Below, in pieces: positions 45,001 through 56,870 of a DNA stretch of 64,000 nt (the first letter of the stretch is position 1; each line of letters begins with the position of its first letter). Origin of the DNA: Oxytropis ochrocephala (lineage: Eukaryota; Streptophyta; Magnoliopsida; Fabales; Fabaceae); NCBI GenBank assembly GCA_020916435.1, contig CM037090.1:60726232-60790231 (forward strand), in the 5' to 3' direction. Below the pieces are notes generated by a model that saw only the letters and a list, made by a program, of their open reading frames with translations, made no database searches and was not told the DNA's origin. Position numbers and translations under genes: made by a program.

Positions 45001-45990
45001 TTGTGGTTAGTGATATCTAATCATTGTGGTACAAATCAGTGGTTAATGAACGATTTTTTTCTGTGAAAAAAAAAGCACCCAATTTTTTTTTATAAAAGAA
45101 GAAACGAGAAGTGCTTAAGTAGAAACAAAAGAGAGATGAATTCGTTTCAATGGTAAATTTGTTTCAAAAAATTGAATTCTATGAAAGAAATTATTTTGGC
45201 ATTTTTTAATTTGAAAAAAAAAACTGAATTCCATGATTTTAAACATTTAATGTGTTGAATTGATTAATGCATGATTTTAGGAATTTATATTGAATGGGGT
45301 ATATGACAATTTTGCCCATTTAGTAATAGTTACTAAACGATAGTTTAGTGACGTAAGTCATACTCCATCGACTAAAAAATGATATCATCGACAGCCCGGG
45401 AAACAAGGGATTCCAAAAGATATCATCCGACTAAAAAATGGAAGCTTAAATAAATTTCAAAGTACCTCGTTGAAAGCAGGAAAACAAATAATAATTATAT
45501 AATAGTATATGAAAGATAGGGTGTATAATTTAGTTGAGTGCTCAAAAACTCTCGAGACTTGGTGAAACCATGTAGTTGGTGGAGAGTGACTAAATGGAGT
45601 TTATTTTAAATTTCCTAAAGTAAAGTGTTTTTCGTCCTCCTTTACGTTAATTTTTCTAAAACTTTCAAACTTAATTTTTCTACATAAAACAAATAATGCT
45701 TCTCCATTAAGAGGTACACAAACTATGATGTATAATAAAGGATAAAATAGTAATTTAAGATTGAGAAAATATGAGAGATAGAAAAATATGAGAGTCAAAC
45801 ATATAGATGTAAAAGTTAGCTAATCCTCCCTCCTATGTATTCCAAAAATCGAAAATACAGCAACTAACACTGGATATATTAATGAAAAATAATATTGCAC
45901 AGATATCTGAACTACTTTGCCAGTTAAAAACACCTATTATAAACCGAAGATCACTTGATAAAGATAGTAGGAGTCTTCCTACTTAATTAA
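44945..45990 (+). repeat. Long direct repeat, right copy
   Basis: Matches 37500-38640. Lacks the internal 175 bp duplication of the left copy and has small indels elsewhere. No gene. Confidence 0.75.
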
Positions 45991-46020
45991 TGCTCGAGTC
46001 AATTCACCTTAAATATACCC

Positions 46021-46130
46021 GTGTTAAATCTCTTGAGGAGAGTTTTGCAGCTTCATCGTGTTCCTACTAAGTTTGTGGATTAGTCGTGCAGCATATACAT
46101 GAGTACAAATCCGGTTTATACCACAAAAAA
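46021..46130 (+). mobile_element. Truncated SINE copy
   Basis: Shares ttaaatctcttgaggagagt, then an altered middle, then ccggtttatacca with the SINE at 44155-44350 (inverted). A and B boxes are missing. 46131-46276 next to it holds nothing recognisable. Confidence 0.6.
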
Positions 46131-46276
46131 ACACTATTATAAAAAAATTGTAATCACCATCAAATAAACCCTTCCTTTTGCTTTGAGGCCTTTGACAACA
46201 TCATAATAAACTGACACATTTTTTTCTTCCATATTATTATATTCCATGAATATTTTACACGAGAATCATATTCCTT

Positions 46277-46707
46277 TGTTAGAACAGGATCAAGAAAAGA
46301 GAGAAAAGTAAAAATGATTTTTTTCATTATCCAATCGGTTACAACATTTGAGATATATACCGATCGTACTCTCACCAATGAAGTGTTGAAGTTGTTGTCC
46401 TGTGACTAGGCCGGTCGTTGAATAGGAGGAAGGACCGGTCTTGGCTTCACGCTGAGCGCCTCGGTTACTACCCGCAAAGACACTCCGACGATCAAGTAAG
46501 GGGTCGCCGCGTATAACACAAGGTAAGAGAACGTGACTGATGCCATGTGCGAATGGCATATATATATCGTAGTCCCGACCGTTAGCGAAGATTTCGCCGA
46601 TTGCGGTTTGCGCCCAAGCGCGCGTGCTTGGGCTTAAGTTACGCTGCGCGGGCCGACGACCCATATGCTATTTGCACCTATCGGTTTTCTTCGATACACC
46701 CCTAACA
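46277..46707 (-). mobile_element. 3' LTR of element H (Tat lineage)
   Basis: A 431 bp segment with termini TGTT and AACA; on the minus strand it starts TGTTAGGGGTGTATCG directly after a polypurine tract. It contains a tatatatat promoter-like run (46555-46570). Length and terminal bases resemble the LTR of element G. Confidence 0.6.
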
Positions 46708-46722
46708 GCTTGCCCCCAAGCC
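46708..46722 (-). promoter_or_regulatory. Polypurine tract of element H
   Basis: The minus strand reads GGCTTGGGGGCAAGC adjoining TGTTAGGG. It sets element H on the minus strand. Confidence 0.6.
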
Positions 46723-46998
46723 TAGGTCGCTAAGAGCGGCCGAGGCTTGAATCGCGCCCTAAGGGTGGTGCTTTTTTTGAAATTTAGATGATGAAATGGT
46801 CGCGCCGCTTGCTCTCTTGATCGATTTGCTTCGACCGCCACAACCGCCGCCGCGGCCGACACGACGGTTGGCTTTCTACCGATATTTATGACATGACGCT
46901 TGGTGTTCCCGAGGTTGTTTAATGACAAATTTTATGGAGAAGGTGGAACGCTGCGACGCTTTCGCCTCCCTGGCCCCTCGCGCGCTTGGGCCCTGCGG

Positions 46999-47006
46999 TA
47001 TAAATA
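46999..47006 (+). promoter_or_regulatory. TATA box of the antisense gene in element H
   Basis: TATAAATA in a GCGGTATAAATACCCC context, about 360 bases before the first aORF ATG and only 290 bases from the 3' LTR. A C-rich leader and a possible donor (TTTTAAG|GTACGG, about 47134) follow. Such a core promoter on the strand opposite to the retroelement would drive the antisense ORF. Confidence 0.55.
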
Positions 47007-47365
47007 CCCCTTCGCAGGGACTATTCCTTACACTTTCACGAATTGCTCACGCCGACCGACTTGTCCGCCGCCGACCTACATCCGCAACTATCGCTCACTC
47101 GCTTTGCTTTCGCGACCGATCCAACATTTTTAAGGTACGGGCCGATACATTTCTCGCATCTTTTAATTTCTCGCAATATTTTCTTTCGAATGCACAACTC
47201 TACGCCGTGATAGGGGTGCCAGTGTCCGGGATCGCACTAAGTCGCCTCTCACGAGAGCACCGCCGACCGACCGACCCGATCCCCTTATCACGGTGTGTTA
47301 CCCGCCACGGTTGAAACAGACCGCCGCATCCCCTGAAAGCCTTCACATTCTTTTTGTCGAACAAA

Positions 47366-49265
47366 TGACGAGGCCGTCCGAGGCTACTTCCCACGAGGAG
47401 AAATCTAAGTCGCCTTCGGCGATGTGGTTCGATTCTTCGAGTAGCTCGAGCGCCGAGCTCTTCCAAATTTCTTCCAAAGAAGCGGGTCGCTTAGCTTGGG
47501 AGCTCGACTCCAAGTCCGCTCATTCGACGTCGGGTCGCAGTAACCTCCACCACCGTAAGATGTCTTGCCAGTCGTCGTAGGTGGAGATGAAGAGGTGGCC
47601 ATAGAGGATGATGAGGCACAGAGTGCCGTCCAGGTCGTGGACGAGGAGATAGCCGAGGCCGAGGAAGGCCGAGCTGATCGAGACAGCTACTGAGGAGGTT
47701 GTGGTTCAGCCAGTGGCGAGCTCCTCTGGCTAGGGGGTGAACAATGAAGGGGGGTCGAACGAAGGGGCAGAAGGCTTTCTGCCTGACTTATCCCGAGAAC
47801 GGTCTGATATGTCTTGGGTGTCAGAAACTTTTTGCTCCAACAGGAGCATTATCACGGTCGGCCATTGGGCGCTGCCCGAGCTGCAACTTCACTTCAAGAA
47901 ATTACCGGGCTGGAGGGTGAGAGGTATGAAGGATGGGGAAGACATCGCAACTCCGATAACCTTAAGTTCACGATGCATCGGATCGTGTTCGAGAGGATGA
48001 ACATCACCCCACCCTTCACCGAGTTTCAACGTGACGTCCTGCGTTACATCGGGGTTGCTCCTTCCCACCGCATTGAAAGCTCATGCGCTCCTAAAGACTT
48101 TTGAGGAACTTCTGAGAATGCTTGGTCGGCCGGTGTCGATCCATCTATTTTTCATAATTTTTGAACTGAGTTGGTTGAGAGAGAAAGCCAACAAGGAGAA
48201 GAGGGAGCAGGTCTCCTTCAAGACTCAAAAGACCCAAAGACCTGTGATTTCAAAGCGTATCAAGAGTCGCTGGGCGCGGCTCGAAAAGTCAATACTTTTG
48301 GATCGCTCCTACTAAGGAGGCCGGTAAGGCTATATCTCGAGGTCAAACTCGACGGATGCTCTGGCCCCCTTATTTCCCAATCATGTGGAATGAAGCTCAC
48401 TTCTTCAGAGGCCCGCGACTACATTTATTCCGCAAAGGATTTGGGCGCGCGATCCGAAGCTCGAGATGATAAAACCCCGGCGAGCATGATGCCCCGCATC
48501 CCAAGGGGGTGACCTGCCTTGTCGCCCCTTTGTCCTCGCTTCGTGGGTCGAGCTCTTGAAGCCGAGATTGGTTCGCTTTTGGACTTTATCTTTTAATTTC
48601 GAATATTGCTCGCTTTTTCTAACTCTTGAATTATCCTGTTTTGTAGGAAGAATGGCTGGCAAGAACTGGGCCGAGCTCGAGAAAGTTCTGAATCCTCCTA
48701 AGAAGAGCGCCTTTAGGCCGCCGCCACGAAACGTCGTCGACCTGGAAGGCCCATCGAAAGTTCCTCAAACTCCTAAGAGCCAAGGGAAAAAACCAGTTGT
48801 CCGGCCGCCTCACAACGATGATCGCTCGCCAAGCGCCAAGTTTGATAATCGGACTTGGATCTTGTTATGATGACATTCCTATTCTCTCGCCGAGGGTTTA
48901 GTCGCCGCCGACTTCGAGCGGTTCAAGAAAAAAACCATGCAGTTTTGTGCTTCCTTTGCATGGGATGGACAAAATCATTCAAGAGTCGCGCAGACGGCTA
49001 AAGGTATTTTATTCTTTTAACCCGCCGTGCTTTTGATTACATTCGACCGACTAACCGACTTTGACTATCTTTGTTTGCAGCAGCAATGGGCCGAGAAGAC
49101 AAGGCTCATGAGGAGCAAAGAAAAGTCGGAGAAATTAGCTAAGTCCAAGAAGGACGCTCTCGCAACGGCCAAGACGACGCCAAGTCAGTCGAAGAGGAAC
49201 AAGGAACTCCAAGCTCAAGTAACAAATTTGAAGACCGACTTTCTGAGTTTTGGAGAAAGAGAAGG
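47366..49265 (+). pseudogene. Antisense ORF of element H with putative gypsy-type transposon domain
   Basis: The first frame starts at the ATG at 47366 (Ser-rich, stops at about 47578). Through several frames it continues into FTMHRIVFERMNITPPFTEF and QRDVLRYIGVAPS (about 47965-48070), RPVSIHLFF (about 48130) and FKAYQESLG (about 48260), which I recognise as the plant putative gypsy-type transposon domain (Pfam PF04195 type). After an intron (acceptor TTTTGTAG, about 48645) a proline/lysine-rich exon begins MAGKNWAELEKVLNPPKK. A second intron (donor at about 49004, acceptor TTTGCAG at 49080) leads to a basic coiled-coil end (KSEKLAKSKKDALATAKTTP). Many frameshifts make it dead. It reads opposite to element H, as known for extra antisense ORFs of Tat elements; molecular role unknown. 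Confidence 0.6.
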
Positions 49266-49269
49266 CCGA

Positions 49270-51670
49270 ATGGGAGACCACAATATGATTGTTATTTATA
49301 TTTATACTTATTTATTTTATTGTTATAAATATTAGTATTCTAGATGTTATTTACAATAGAGATTATTTTGGGGATAATGAGTGGTTAAAATATTGTGGTA
49401 GTGAAATTAGGCTTTAAAATGATTTAACATAGACTTAGAGTTGTTTTTAGTCGATACACCCCTTTTTCTTTACTAAACGCACTCCCTTCTCACTAAACTA
49501 ATGCGCAAATTTCAAATTTCGTAAACATGCAACCGCCCCCGAGGCCCGTAACCCGCCCACTTCCTTCCTTCTTCTTCCCGCGCTCTCGCGTGAGAGACAA
49601 AGAAGAAAAAAAGAAACCTCACGCCATTTTTCTCTTTGCGCTTCACCCCTCCTCCTTCCCACTACCAACCTCAAAACTCTGGCTTCCCACACGAAACTGC
49701 CACTGATTTCGAATCGACTGCTCTTCAACCGTGGTTCCGTTTCTACTCGTGGTGCGATCCTAACCGCGTATGGAACTCAAACCGAAACAATTTCATTCCA
49801 CCTCATCCTCTCTCATTTAAAGTGCATATCACGTTTTGGGGTTTGGAGGACAAATTGGAAGCTTGCATGTCTCAATTTGGGAAGAGTTAAGTGATTGAAG
49901 GCCAAAGGAATTGAGGGGATGGGCTGTGCGAGAATGGCTGCTACGTGGTGATGTTGGTATAAATTCTATGTGCATTGTTAGAACCATAGATGGGGACCCA
50001 TGCTTGCATGTAAGATTGTTTCAACATTCTGATTTCAAGTGAAAAAGGGGGTAATTAGGAGTCTGGAATTCTGCTTTGGGGTATTTGAGTAGCTTGGTTT
50101 TCGGTTTTGAAGCGGTTGGATTTGAGTTAGGAGCGAGTTCGTGAAGTTCGGTCGTGAGTTTCGGAACGCCTCTGTAGCTCGTAAGGTTGTGGGCTCTACT
50201 TTACCTATATAATAACTTGTATGATATGTATTATGTGTGGAATAGCTCTAGTAAGGTTCGATTGTGTGAATTTTGTGTTAATCTTATGTTTGTTGTTGTT
50301 TTGATGTTTGATATATTGGGTGATGACATGATACTTGATGCTGGAAATAAATGTATTATTAATATTGCCTGCTATAAGTTTGATTAAATGCTTCAATGTG
50401 AAGGAATGTGAGAATGCGTGGATTTAATGAGGATGGTTAATTACTTAGATGAGTGTTATTACATTGAAATTGAATTGTTGAATAAAAATGTGTCTAAGTG
50501 ATGGTTTAGTCCCTAAGAATTAATTTAATCCTTGGTGTGACAGAATAGTCCCTAAGAATTAAATTAATCATTGGCGTGACAAAATAATCCCTTAGTGTCT
50601 AATTAATCTCAATATGACAACATAAGCTCCTAAGCACCAAATTAATCATAATGTGTCAAAATAATCCCTTGAGTACTAAATTAATCTTTGGTGGGTCAAA
50701 ATGGTCCTTGAGTGTGGAAAAGGTCCTTATGAGGTGGTTGGGTCTTTAGGTGAGAATCAATTTAATAAATGGTAAAGAGGTGGTTAATAAATGACGTGGG
50801 CTTCGCCAAAGAGGTGGGTTAATAAATGACGGGCTTCGCCAAAGAGGTGGGTTAATAAATGACGGGGCTTCGCCAAAAGAGGTGGGTCAATTAATGATGT
50901 GGGCTTCGCCACGCGGTGAGTTATTACTTGATGTGATAAATCTGTGATGTTGTGATGCATTTTCATGGTGTCACATAAATCATATGCATTTCAAAAGTGG
51001 TGGGTGGCTTCGGCCAAACGTGGTGGTTGCACGACGGGGTTTTGAGGTGGTTATGGATCCACATGCATATTGCACATATGCATATAACCATGCATTCTTT
51101 GAATTCTTGTTGATGATTAATTAATTCATTATTGTTGTTTGTTGGTATTCTAATTGAATGGTAGATGCCTTGATCTCTGTGGTTGTTGTTACTAGATGTT
51201 TTCCTAATATAATGCTTATCTTATTTGTTATTATTTATGTAAAGAGACTCACCCTAGCATTTTATGTTGCCTGCTCTCGTGGCGACATGCAAGTGATTCT
51301 GAGTGAAGTTGTCTAGGCCTTCTTGGGATTTTTGTGTCGGCTCTGATCTAGTAACACCGGGGATGGGGTTCTAGTATCATTATTTATGTTATGTATTAAA
51401 CTGATTTAAACTTTGTATTGAGTATGTTGAACTCGCTTTATGTCCGTCATTGAACTCAAGCTCGGATTATTGTAAACACTAAACAGGTTTTGAGGGTTTT
51501 AACCCACGTGGCTATGATACGCATTTCACGCACTAGATGCGTTTGAATTTTAAATATGCCTTGATGATGTTTTTATAAAATGTAGCACTCTCCTTGAGGT
51601 GCGTGGAAAAGTTTTTGAAAAACTCTGATTTTTATTAGTGTATTAGTACTTAGTAGAAGGGGGTGTTACA
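49270..51670 (+). mobile_element. Truncated plus-strand LTR of the D/E superfamily
   Basis: The right end GGGGGTGTTACA at 51670 is the 3' end of an LTR in sense orientation. It contains the array of agtccctaagaatta-type units (50500-50720), a minisatellite (50775-50930), a ggcttcggccaaa word (51008), GAGACTCACCC (51245), the hairpin (51266-51286) and the PBS-like GCTCTGATCT (51340). The expected TGTAACGCC start is not found, so the left end is truncated or replaced near 49270-49450. No PBS follows, so this is a solo or broken LTR. ORFs within it are not genes. Confidence 0.7.
50775..50930. repeat. Minisatellite in the plus-strand LTR
   Basis: Four to five units of about 35 bp with ggtgggttaataaatgacg and ggcttcgccaaag. 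Counterpart of the ggccgaagcc arrays in the E LTRs. Confidence 0.8.
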
Positions 51671-52533
51671 GATGGTGTATGAAATGATGATGATGAATAT
51701 TGACGATGGGTCTACGGACCAAAACTAAAAATGATGATGATGTTATTGACGATGGGTCTATTGACCAAACTAAAATTGATGATGATGTGGGATGTAATAT
51801 TGATAATGATGAATGATGATTGTTTGGTTGCTCATGGAGTCTCATGCATACATATGCATTTATTGACGATGAGAGGCTTCGGCCTTGAGCTATTGACGAT
51901 GAAAAGGCTCACCTATTGACGATGATGCCCATAGTGGCTAAAACTATTGACAATGAATGGTACCACATGCATGACTGCATTACATTGCATTCATTCCCAT
52001 AAATGATATTTGAAGTGAATGTGACTGTTGTGGAAATAACATGTGATGTTGTGATTGATTAACTTCTATGAACCGATTTCATCGCTTATTATAACCTTTA
52101 TTATGTAGTTTGAGACTCACCCTTTCTCATTGTTATTTACCACAGGTAACCATGAGTGAAGGCATATTTCCTTCATTCCCCGAGTCGGTCTGCTCTGATA
52201 CGTAGCACCTAGGGGATGGGATTAGGATTATAGCTGTTTAGTCCTTTTGGCTGTTGAACTCTATATTTGATGTTTTTATGTTATTGATGAGGTCAGTATT
52301 TATTTCCACGCGCGTGATGTATGAAGTTTCCAAAGGCGTGACTAAAATAATTTATTTTTGAGGATCCTTTTTCCACTTGATTTGGTGTTACGTATTCTAT
52401 GATTAAAGAGATGCTTCGTTTTATTTTGTTGTTGTTTTCATGAAGTAAGTGTAGCATCCCGTTTGGATGAATTAAAGAAATAAATTTTTATAACTCGATT
52501 TTATTATAAATTGCCGTAGAAATTGGGTGTTAC
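51671..52533 (+). mobile_element. Second truncated plus-strand LTR
   Basis: Ends TTGGGTGTTACA at 52533. It contains repeated attgacgatg words (51700-51950), GAGACTCACCC (52112), a hairpin variant (52137-52150) and GCTCTGATAC (52192-52201). Its left part is missing because it follows the previous LTR end directly. The gag of element I starts just after it. Confidence 0.6.
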
Positions 52534-53800
52534 AACCCCTACGACGAAGTTTCAAGATCTCGCTTATGCATGCACAAGACGCCGACGAAGTCATGCAAAG
52601 ACAACCCGAGGTACCACTTAACCCCGAGGTATCAATCGTAACGCCACGAGGTAGGTATCATGAACCTCAACAAGATTATGAGACTCAAAGAATCAAGCAA
52701 CGCTTCAACCCTAGGCCGACCGGCCATGTGCCACCTCCAATGGTCTGCCTTGTGCAACGCTACATCGACCTAGGGGAGAAGGCCCTTTCATAAGGAAGAT
52801 AAATGAATACCCAATTACGAGGGATCTCAGAAATCCTCCCCTATGAAGATATACATCGGTCTTGGAGACTCCGATAAGCAAATCAGGTACTTTATGAAAT
52901 TTTGCAAGTACATAAATGCGAACGAGATCATGAAGTGCTAGTTGTTCCCTTAACCTCATGAGGCGCCTAGAATGGTGGGACGAATTAGGGCGAACACCAT
53001 TTCTTCATAGAACGAGCTTTGCAGACTTTTTTCAGCTCACTTTACGGCCTGTAGAATCAGAGACAGACTTTGTAGATCGTTTCAACAAAGAAGCGGCGGC
53101 CGTGCAAGGTTTGGATGATTGGAAGAAACTTCACTACATGAAATGCGGTCTCAGACCTGGAAGTTTGTTTGCACAAGAGGTCGGGATAAATGAACCATGT
53201 GATTGGGCGGCCCTCCTCTGCAGGTCGCATGACTTCATGGTCTATGAGGAAAAAACTCGCTCCTACCAGCTCTCAAGGGGCGCCCGAGAAAGACCTCCTG
53301 ACAAACAATATTAAGCAGATCAAGAAAGAGGATAACTCTTCCCGTGATTATAGGGCGGAGTAAAGGCTGAAGAGGTATACTGAACGAACTCGACTGAATA
53401 CATCATGTGCCCAGATCTTTGCCGATTGTAAGAATAATGAGTTTAAGAATGTCAAAAGACCAGAACCACTCGTTCTAAAAGATGGAGGGCGCCCGTCCAA
53501 GAAGTTCTGTCGTTGTCACCGTAGCAACGGTCACGACACGAACAATTGTATGGCCCTTAAAGACGACATAGAAGAACTTATCCGCAAGGTAAAGCTTAGA
53601 CAATATATCAAGAAGGGACAAGAGGATGAACCTGATAACAAGGTAGAGGAAAAGAAGCCTGTTATCTCCCCTAAGAAGTTAAAGGCGGCCGTGAACGAGG
53701 TTACTAAAGGGAAACCAGACCGATGGAAGCGAATCAGAACAAGAGCAGGACACCAGGAAATCCAGAGGCCGGTAGTAGCCCTCGTATCTCTGTAGAGGAA
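52534..53800 (+). pseudogene. Gag of element I
   Basis: Pieces in three frames: an N-terminal linker (52540-52793), then RRLEWWDELG, LTLRPVESETDFVDRFNKEA and LHYMKCGLRPGSLF (52958-53200), the Retrotrans_gag core, and CRCHRSNGHDTNNCMALKDD (53510-53570), the single CCHC-like finger followed by the EELIRKVKLRQYI helix typical of Tat gag. Stops at 53314 and several frameshifts. It would build the virus-like particle in an intact element. Confidence 0.78.
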
Positions 53801-53949
53801 ATCCATTTAAATAATCTAACGAGCCTGGTGAGAGACGCTGGCGTAAAAATCCTCGCAGCAGCTACCACATCACCCCTGTGTCGGCCTAGAATAGAGCGCC
53901 AATCTCACTTGGGGATGAGGACTTACTGGATGGGAAAACCAACAAGTAT

Positions 53950-54470
53950 ATTCCTCTACTAATAACAACAGTCATGGCTAACACTGAGGATATAAGAGTT
54001 ATGGTCAACCAAGGGAGCTCAATGATATTGTGATTGAAGATTTAATAGACGCGTCAAGATCAAAGAGGAAGGAGATCGCTCTCGCATGCATGGAACCCTC
54101 TCTCACCGGCTTTCAATGGGGTGGCTACTTATCCCCAGGAACCCTCGACTTATGGGTTACCTTTTGGACGATACAGATGGCAAGGGACTTTACAAGATGG
54201 TGAAAGTTTCTTTCCCGGTTCCCCTTGCAAGCCGGTCTACCAATGTATTCTAGGTCGATTGCACTGGGAAGTTGGAGGCAGACACTTCCACTGTCCACTT
54301 GAAGATGAAGTTCTACAGTAAGAACAACAAGGTCCTAACCTTATTGGTCGATATGCAATCAGCTCGTCGCTGCCATTACCTTAGCTTTAAGGAGTCATAT
54401 GATCCCTCGGTGGAAGTCGACCTGGCTAAGGACAATGGGAAATGCCACCAAGTCATCAGGCCAACCTAGA
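53950..54470 (+). pseudogene. Protease of element I, catalytic Asp lost
   Basis: MVNQGSSM at 54001 occupies the place of the lineage's DQGSS active site; the catalytic Asp is Asn (54007-54009). Further on are fragments of the downstream block and STVHLKMKFYSKNNKV (54280-54330). Same lineage as the protease in element G. Reading frame broken. Confidence 0.72.
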
Positions 54471-54713
54471 TGCCCGCTATGACCCAGATAGTGAAGATGA
54501 GGAGGGCAATGACAATTTAGCCCGCGAGCTGAAGAAGAACATAAAAAGGCCTGAGCCTGACGAAGAATTTGTTGATATCTAATTGGGGGACGACCCAACA
54601 AGGACAGTCAAGGTCGGGACCGACCTGCCTGAACAAGTTAGAGAAGACTTGATCAGATGCTTTAGTGATTAAGTCGATTTGTTTGCATGGAGTGCAAATA
54701 ACATTCCCTGCAG

Positions 54714-55400
54714 ATGCCCATAGAGGTAGTGTGCCATCGACAGCGGTTAACGAGAACGCAAAGTCGGTCGCCCAAAAGCCAGAAAGAAGAAAAAGCTCAA
54801 GCAGCCGCAAAAGTGGTGGAGGATTTGATGAAGGCCAATTTTGCTGAGGAGATTAAATCCACGACTTGGCTTTCGAATGTTGTTCTAGTGAAAAAGGCAA
54901 ACGGCAAGTGGCAGATGTGCTTCGACTACACCGACCTAAATAGGGAGTGCCCGAAGGACGCCCTCCCTGTTCCCAGCATTAACAAGTTGGTCGACAACGC
55001 TTCAGGGTTCTGTCTGCTTTCATTCCTGGACGCTTATTCAGGATACAATCAAATCACAATGTATCCGCCTGACCGAGAAAAGACGACTTTCATGACTGAC
55101 AGAGGAAATTTTTGTTACAAGGTAATAATGTCGTTAGACCTGAAGAATGTAGGGGCAACTTACCAAAGAATGATGAATAAGATCTTTAGGAAATAGATCA
55201 GATGCATAGCAGAACTGTATCTTAACAACATGATCATCAAGAGCATATCAAATCAAGACCACATGTCCAACCTGAGGGAAATATTTGACGAGGCAAGGAA
55301 GAATTCTCTAAGGCTCAACCCGAAAAAGTGTACCTTTGGGGTCTGAGTTGGCAAGTTCTTTGGTTTCTATCTCATAGAAAGAGGGATAGAAGCCAACCCT
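54714..55400 (+). pseudogene. Reverse transcriptase of element I, YVDD replaced by YLNN
   Basis: KANFAEEIKSTTWLSNVVLV, GKWQMCFDYTDLNRECPKDA, CLLSFLDAYSGYNQI (first catalytic Asp intact) and GATYQRMMNKIF are Ty3/gypsy RT blocks. After an in-frame TAG at 55194 comes YLNNMIIKS (55218-55244), where the family has YVDDM: both catalytic aspartates are now Asn. The thumb block SLRLNPKKCTFGV follows, with another stop. The enzyme could not polymerise DNA. Confidence 0.85.
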
Positions 55401-55405
55401 GAAAA

Positions 55406-55801
55406 GTGCAGGGCAGTGACAAAAATGAGGTCGCCCACTACGAAGAAAGAAACTCAAAAGCTGAATGGAATGGTTGCTGCGCATCAAGATTTATAACCAA
55501 ATCGGTCTGCAAGTCGCTCCCTTTGTTCAAGCTTCTAAAAAAGGGAGTCGAATTCGAATGGACGGATGAGTGCGAGCAAGCCCTGACCGACCTAAAGGGT
55601 TCTCTGCTGAATCCACCCATCATGACTAAGCCATCACTGGGAGAAACCTTGTACTTGTACTTAGCAATTACTGATGAGGCTTTGAGTGTGTTCCTAGTCA
55701 GAGAGGACGACTCTAAGCATAATCCTGTTTACTTCATTAGCAAAGTGTTACAAGGACCTAAGATCGCCTTCAAAGGGTGGAGAAGTTGGCACTTGCACTA
55801 G
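55406..55801 (+). pseudogene. First RNase H region of element I
   Basis: 131-codon frame. It contains FKLLKKGVEFEWTDECEQA, LTDLKGSLLNPPIM and LYLAITDEALSVFLVRED, then NPVYFISKVLQGP, the connection/RNase H segment of Ty3/gypsy pol. Frameshift at the end (WRSWHLH); the continuation LALVVAARRLRPYF lies in another frame at about 55790-55840. Confidence 0.8.
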
Positions 55802-55879
55802 TAGTGGCCGCTCGAAGACTTAGGCCATATTTTGTAGCACATTAGATAGTGGTAAGGACCGACCAACCCATCAGGTAGA

Positions 55880-56410
55880 TACTACACAGACCTGACGTAG
55901 CAGGCAGGATGATCACATGGGCGTTCGAGCTCAGCGAGTTTGGCATTAAGTTCGAGTCCAGATCGGCCGCTAAAGCACAAGTCCTGGCAGACTTCATTGC
56001 TGAGATGACGCCCGTCCCTGATGAACGACCTCCTATGACGTGGACTTTGTACATTTATGGCTCCTCTTACAGTAAAGGAACTTGGGCGGGCTTATTCCTA
56101 GAAAATTCAGATGGTTTGACCGTGGAAGTTTTGTTGACCTTCTCATTTTGGACCTCAAATAACCAAGCAGAGTACGAGACGTGCATAGCCGGGCTCTTGC
56201 TCGCTAGGTACTTCGACGCTTATCGGGTCAACTCCATTCGCACTTCTATTGGTCATCTCACAGATACAAGAACTGTTTGATGCAAAAGATGAGGTCCTAC
56301 AGAGATACCTAGCAAAGGTAAGGGAACTCTTGAAGTTGTTTGAACATGCAGAGGTGAAACACGTGCCTAGGACCGAGAACATCTGAGCTGACATACTATC
56401 CAAGTTGGGC
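55880..56410 (+). pseudogene. Second (archaeal-type) RNase H of element I
   Basis: ELSEFGIKFESRSAAKAQVL and ADFIAEMTP precede WTLYIYGSSYSKGTWAG, where the usual first catalytic Asp of the DGSS motif is Tyr (56056-56058). NNQAEYETCIAGLLLAR keeps the catalytic Glu. The end (QELFDAKDEVLQRYLAKVRE, then KHVPRTENI and a TGA) lies in another frame. This extra RNase H defines the Tat lineage. Confidence 0.8.
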
Positions 56411-56599
56411 AAGCACCAAGAATCCTAGAAATCACCGGGTTGTTTATTCAAAAACATTGACTCGCCCAAGTGTGTCGGTGAAGACCTCCCCATCACTCGA
56501 CATTTTCTCGATCGACCTAGAAGAAGACTGGATCACTCCCATTCCGTGATATGAAGAACTAGGTGACCCCAAGGAGGCTCAGTTGATGACAAGACGGGC

Positions 56600-56870
56600 T
56601 ACAATCGTTCATTGAAGGGAAGTTGTTTCGCCAAGGGTTTTCAACTCCACTCCTCAGATGCCTTAAGTCTTTTGAGGCGAACCATGTATTGAGGGACATA
56701 CATGAGGAGATTTGCATAAATCATTTAGGTGGCCTGGTCATTCGGCGCGAAAAGGCACCGAGGGCCGGTTATTATTGGCCAACCATGGAAGAGGACACCA
56801 ACAAATTGGTGCAGAAATGCCAGAAATGTCAGATCCATGCTGATGTCCATATTGTTCCACCTCCGAAATA
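56600..56870 (+). pseudogene. Integrase N-terminal zinc finger of element I
   Basis: LRDIHEEICINHLGG, AGYYWPTMEED and CQKCQIHADVH form the HHCC finger of Ty3/gypsy integrase. The stop at 56869-56871 ends it, and the DDE core is absent from the following sequence, so integrase is truncated by a deletion or replacement at about 56870. Confidence 0.78.

Noticed and set aside
37500..45990. The 1.1 kb direct repeats as LTRs of one retrotransposon
   Set aside because: No TG...CA ends, PBS or polypurine tract, and the interior lacks gag or pol.
46290..46664. 124-codon minus-strand ORF
   Set aside because: It lies wholly in the LTR of element H; chance ORF.
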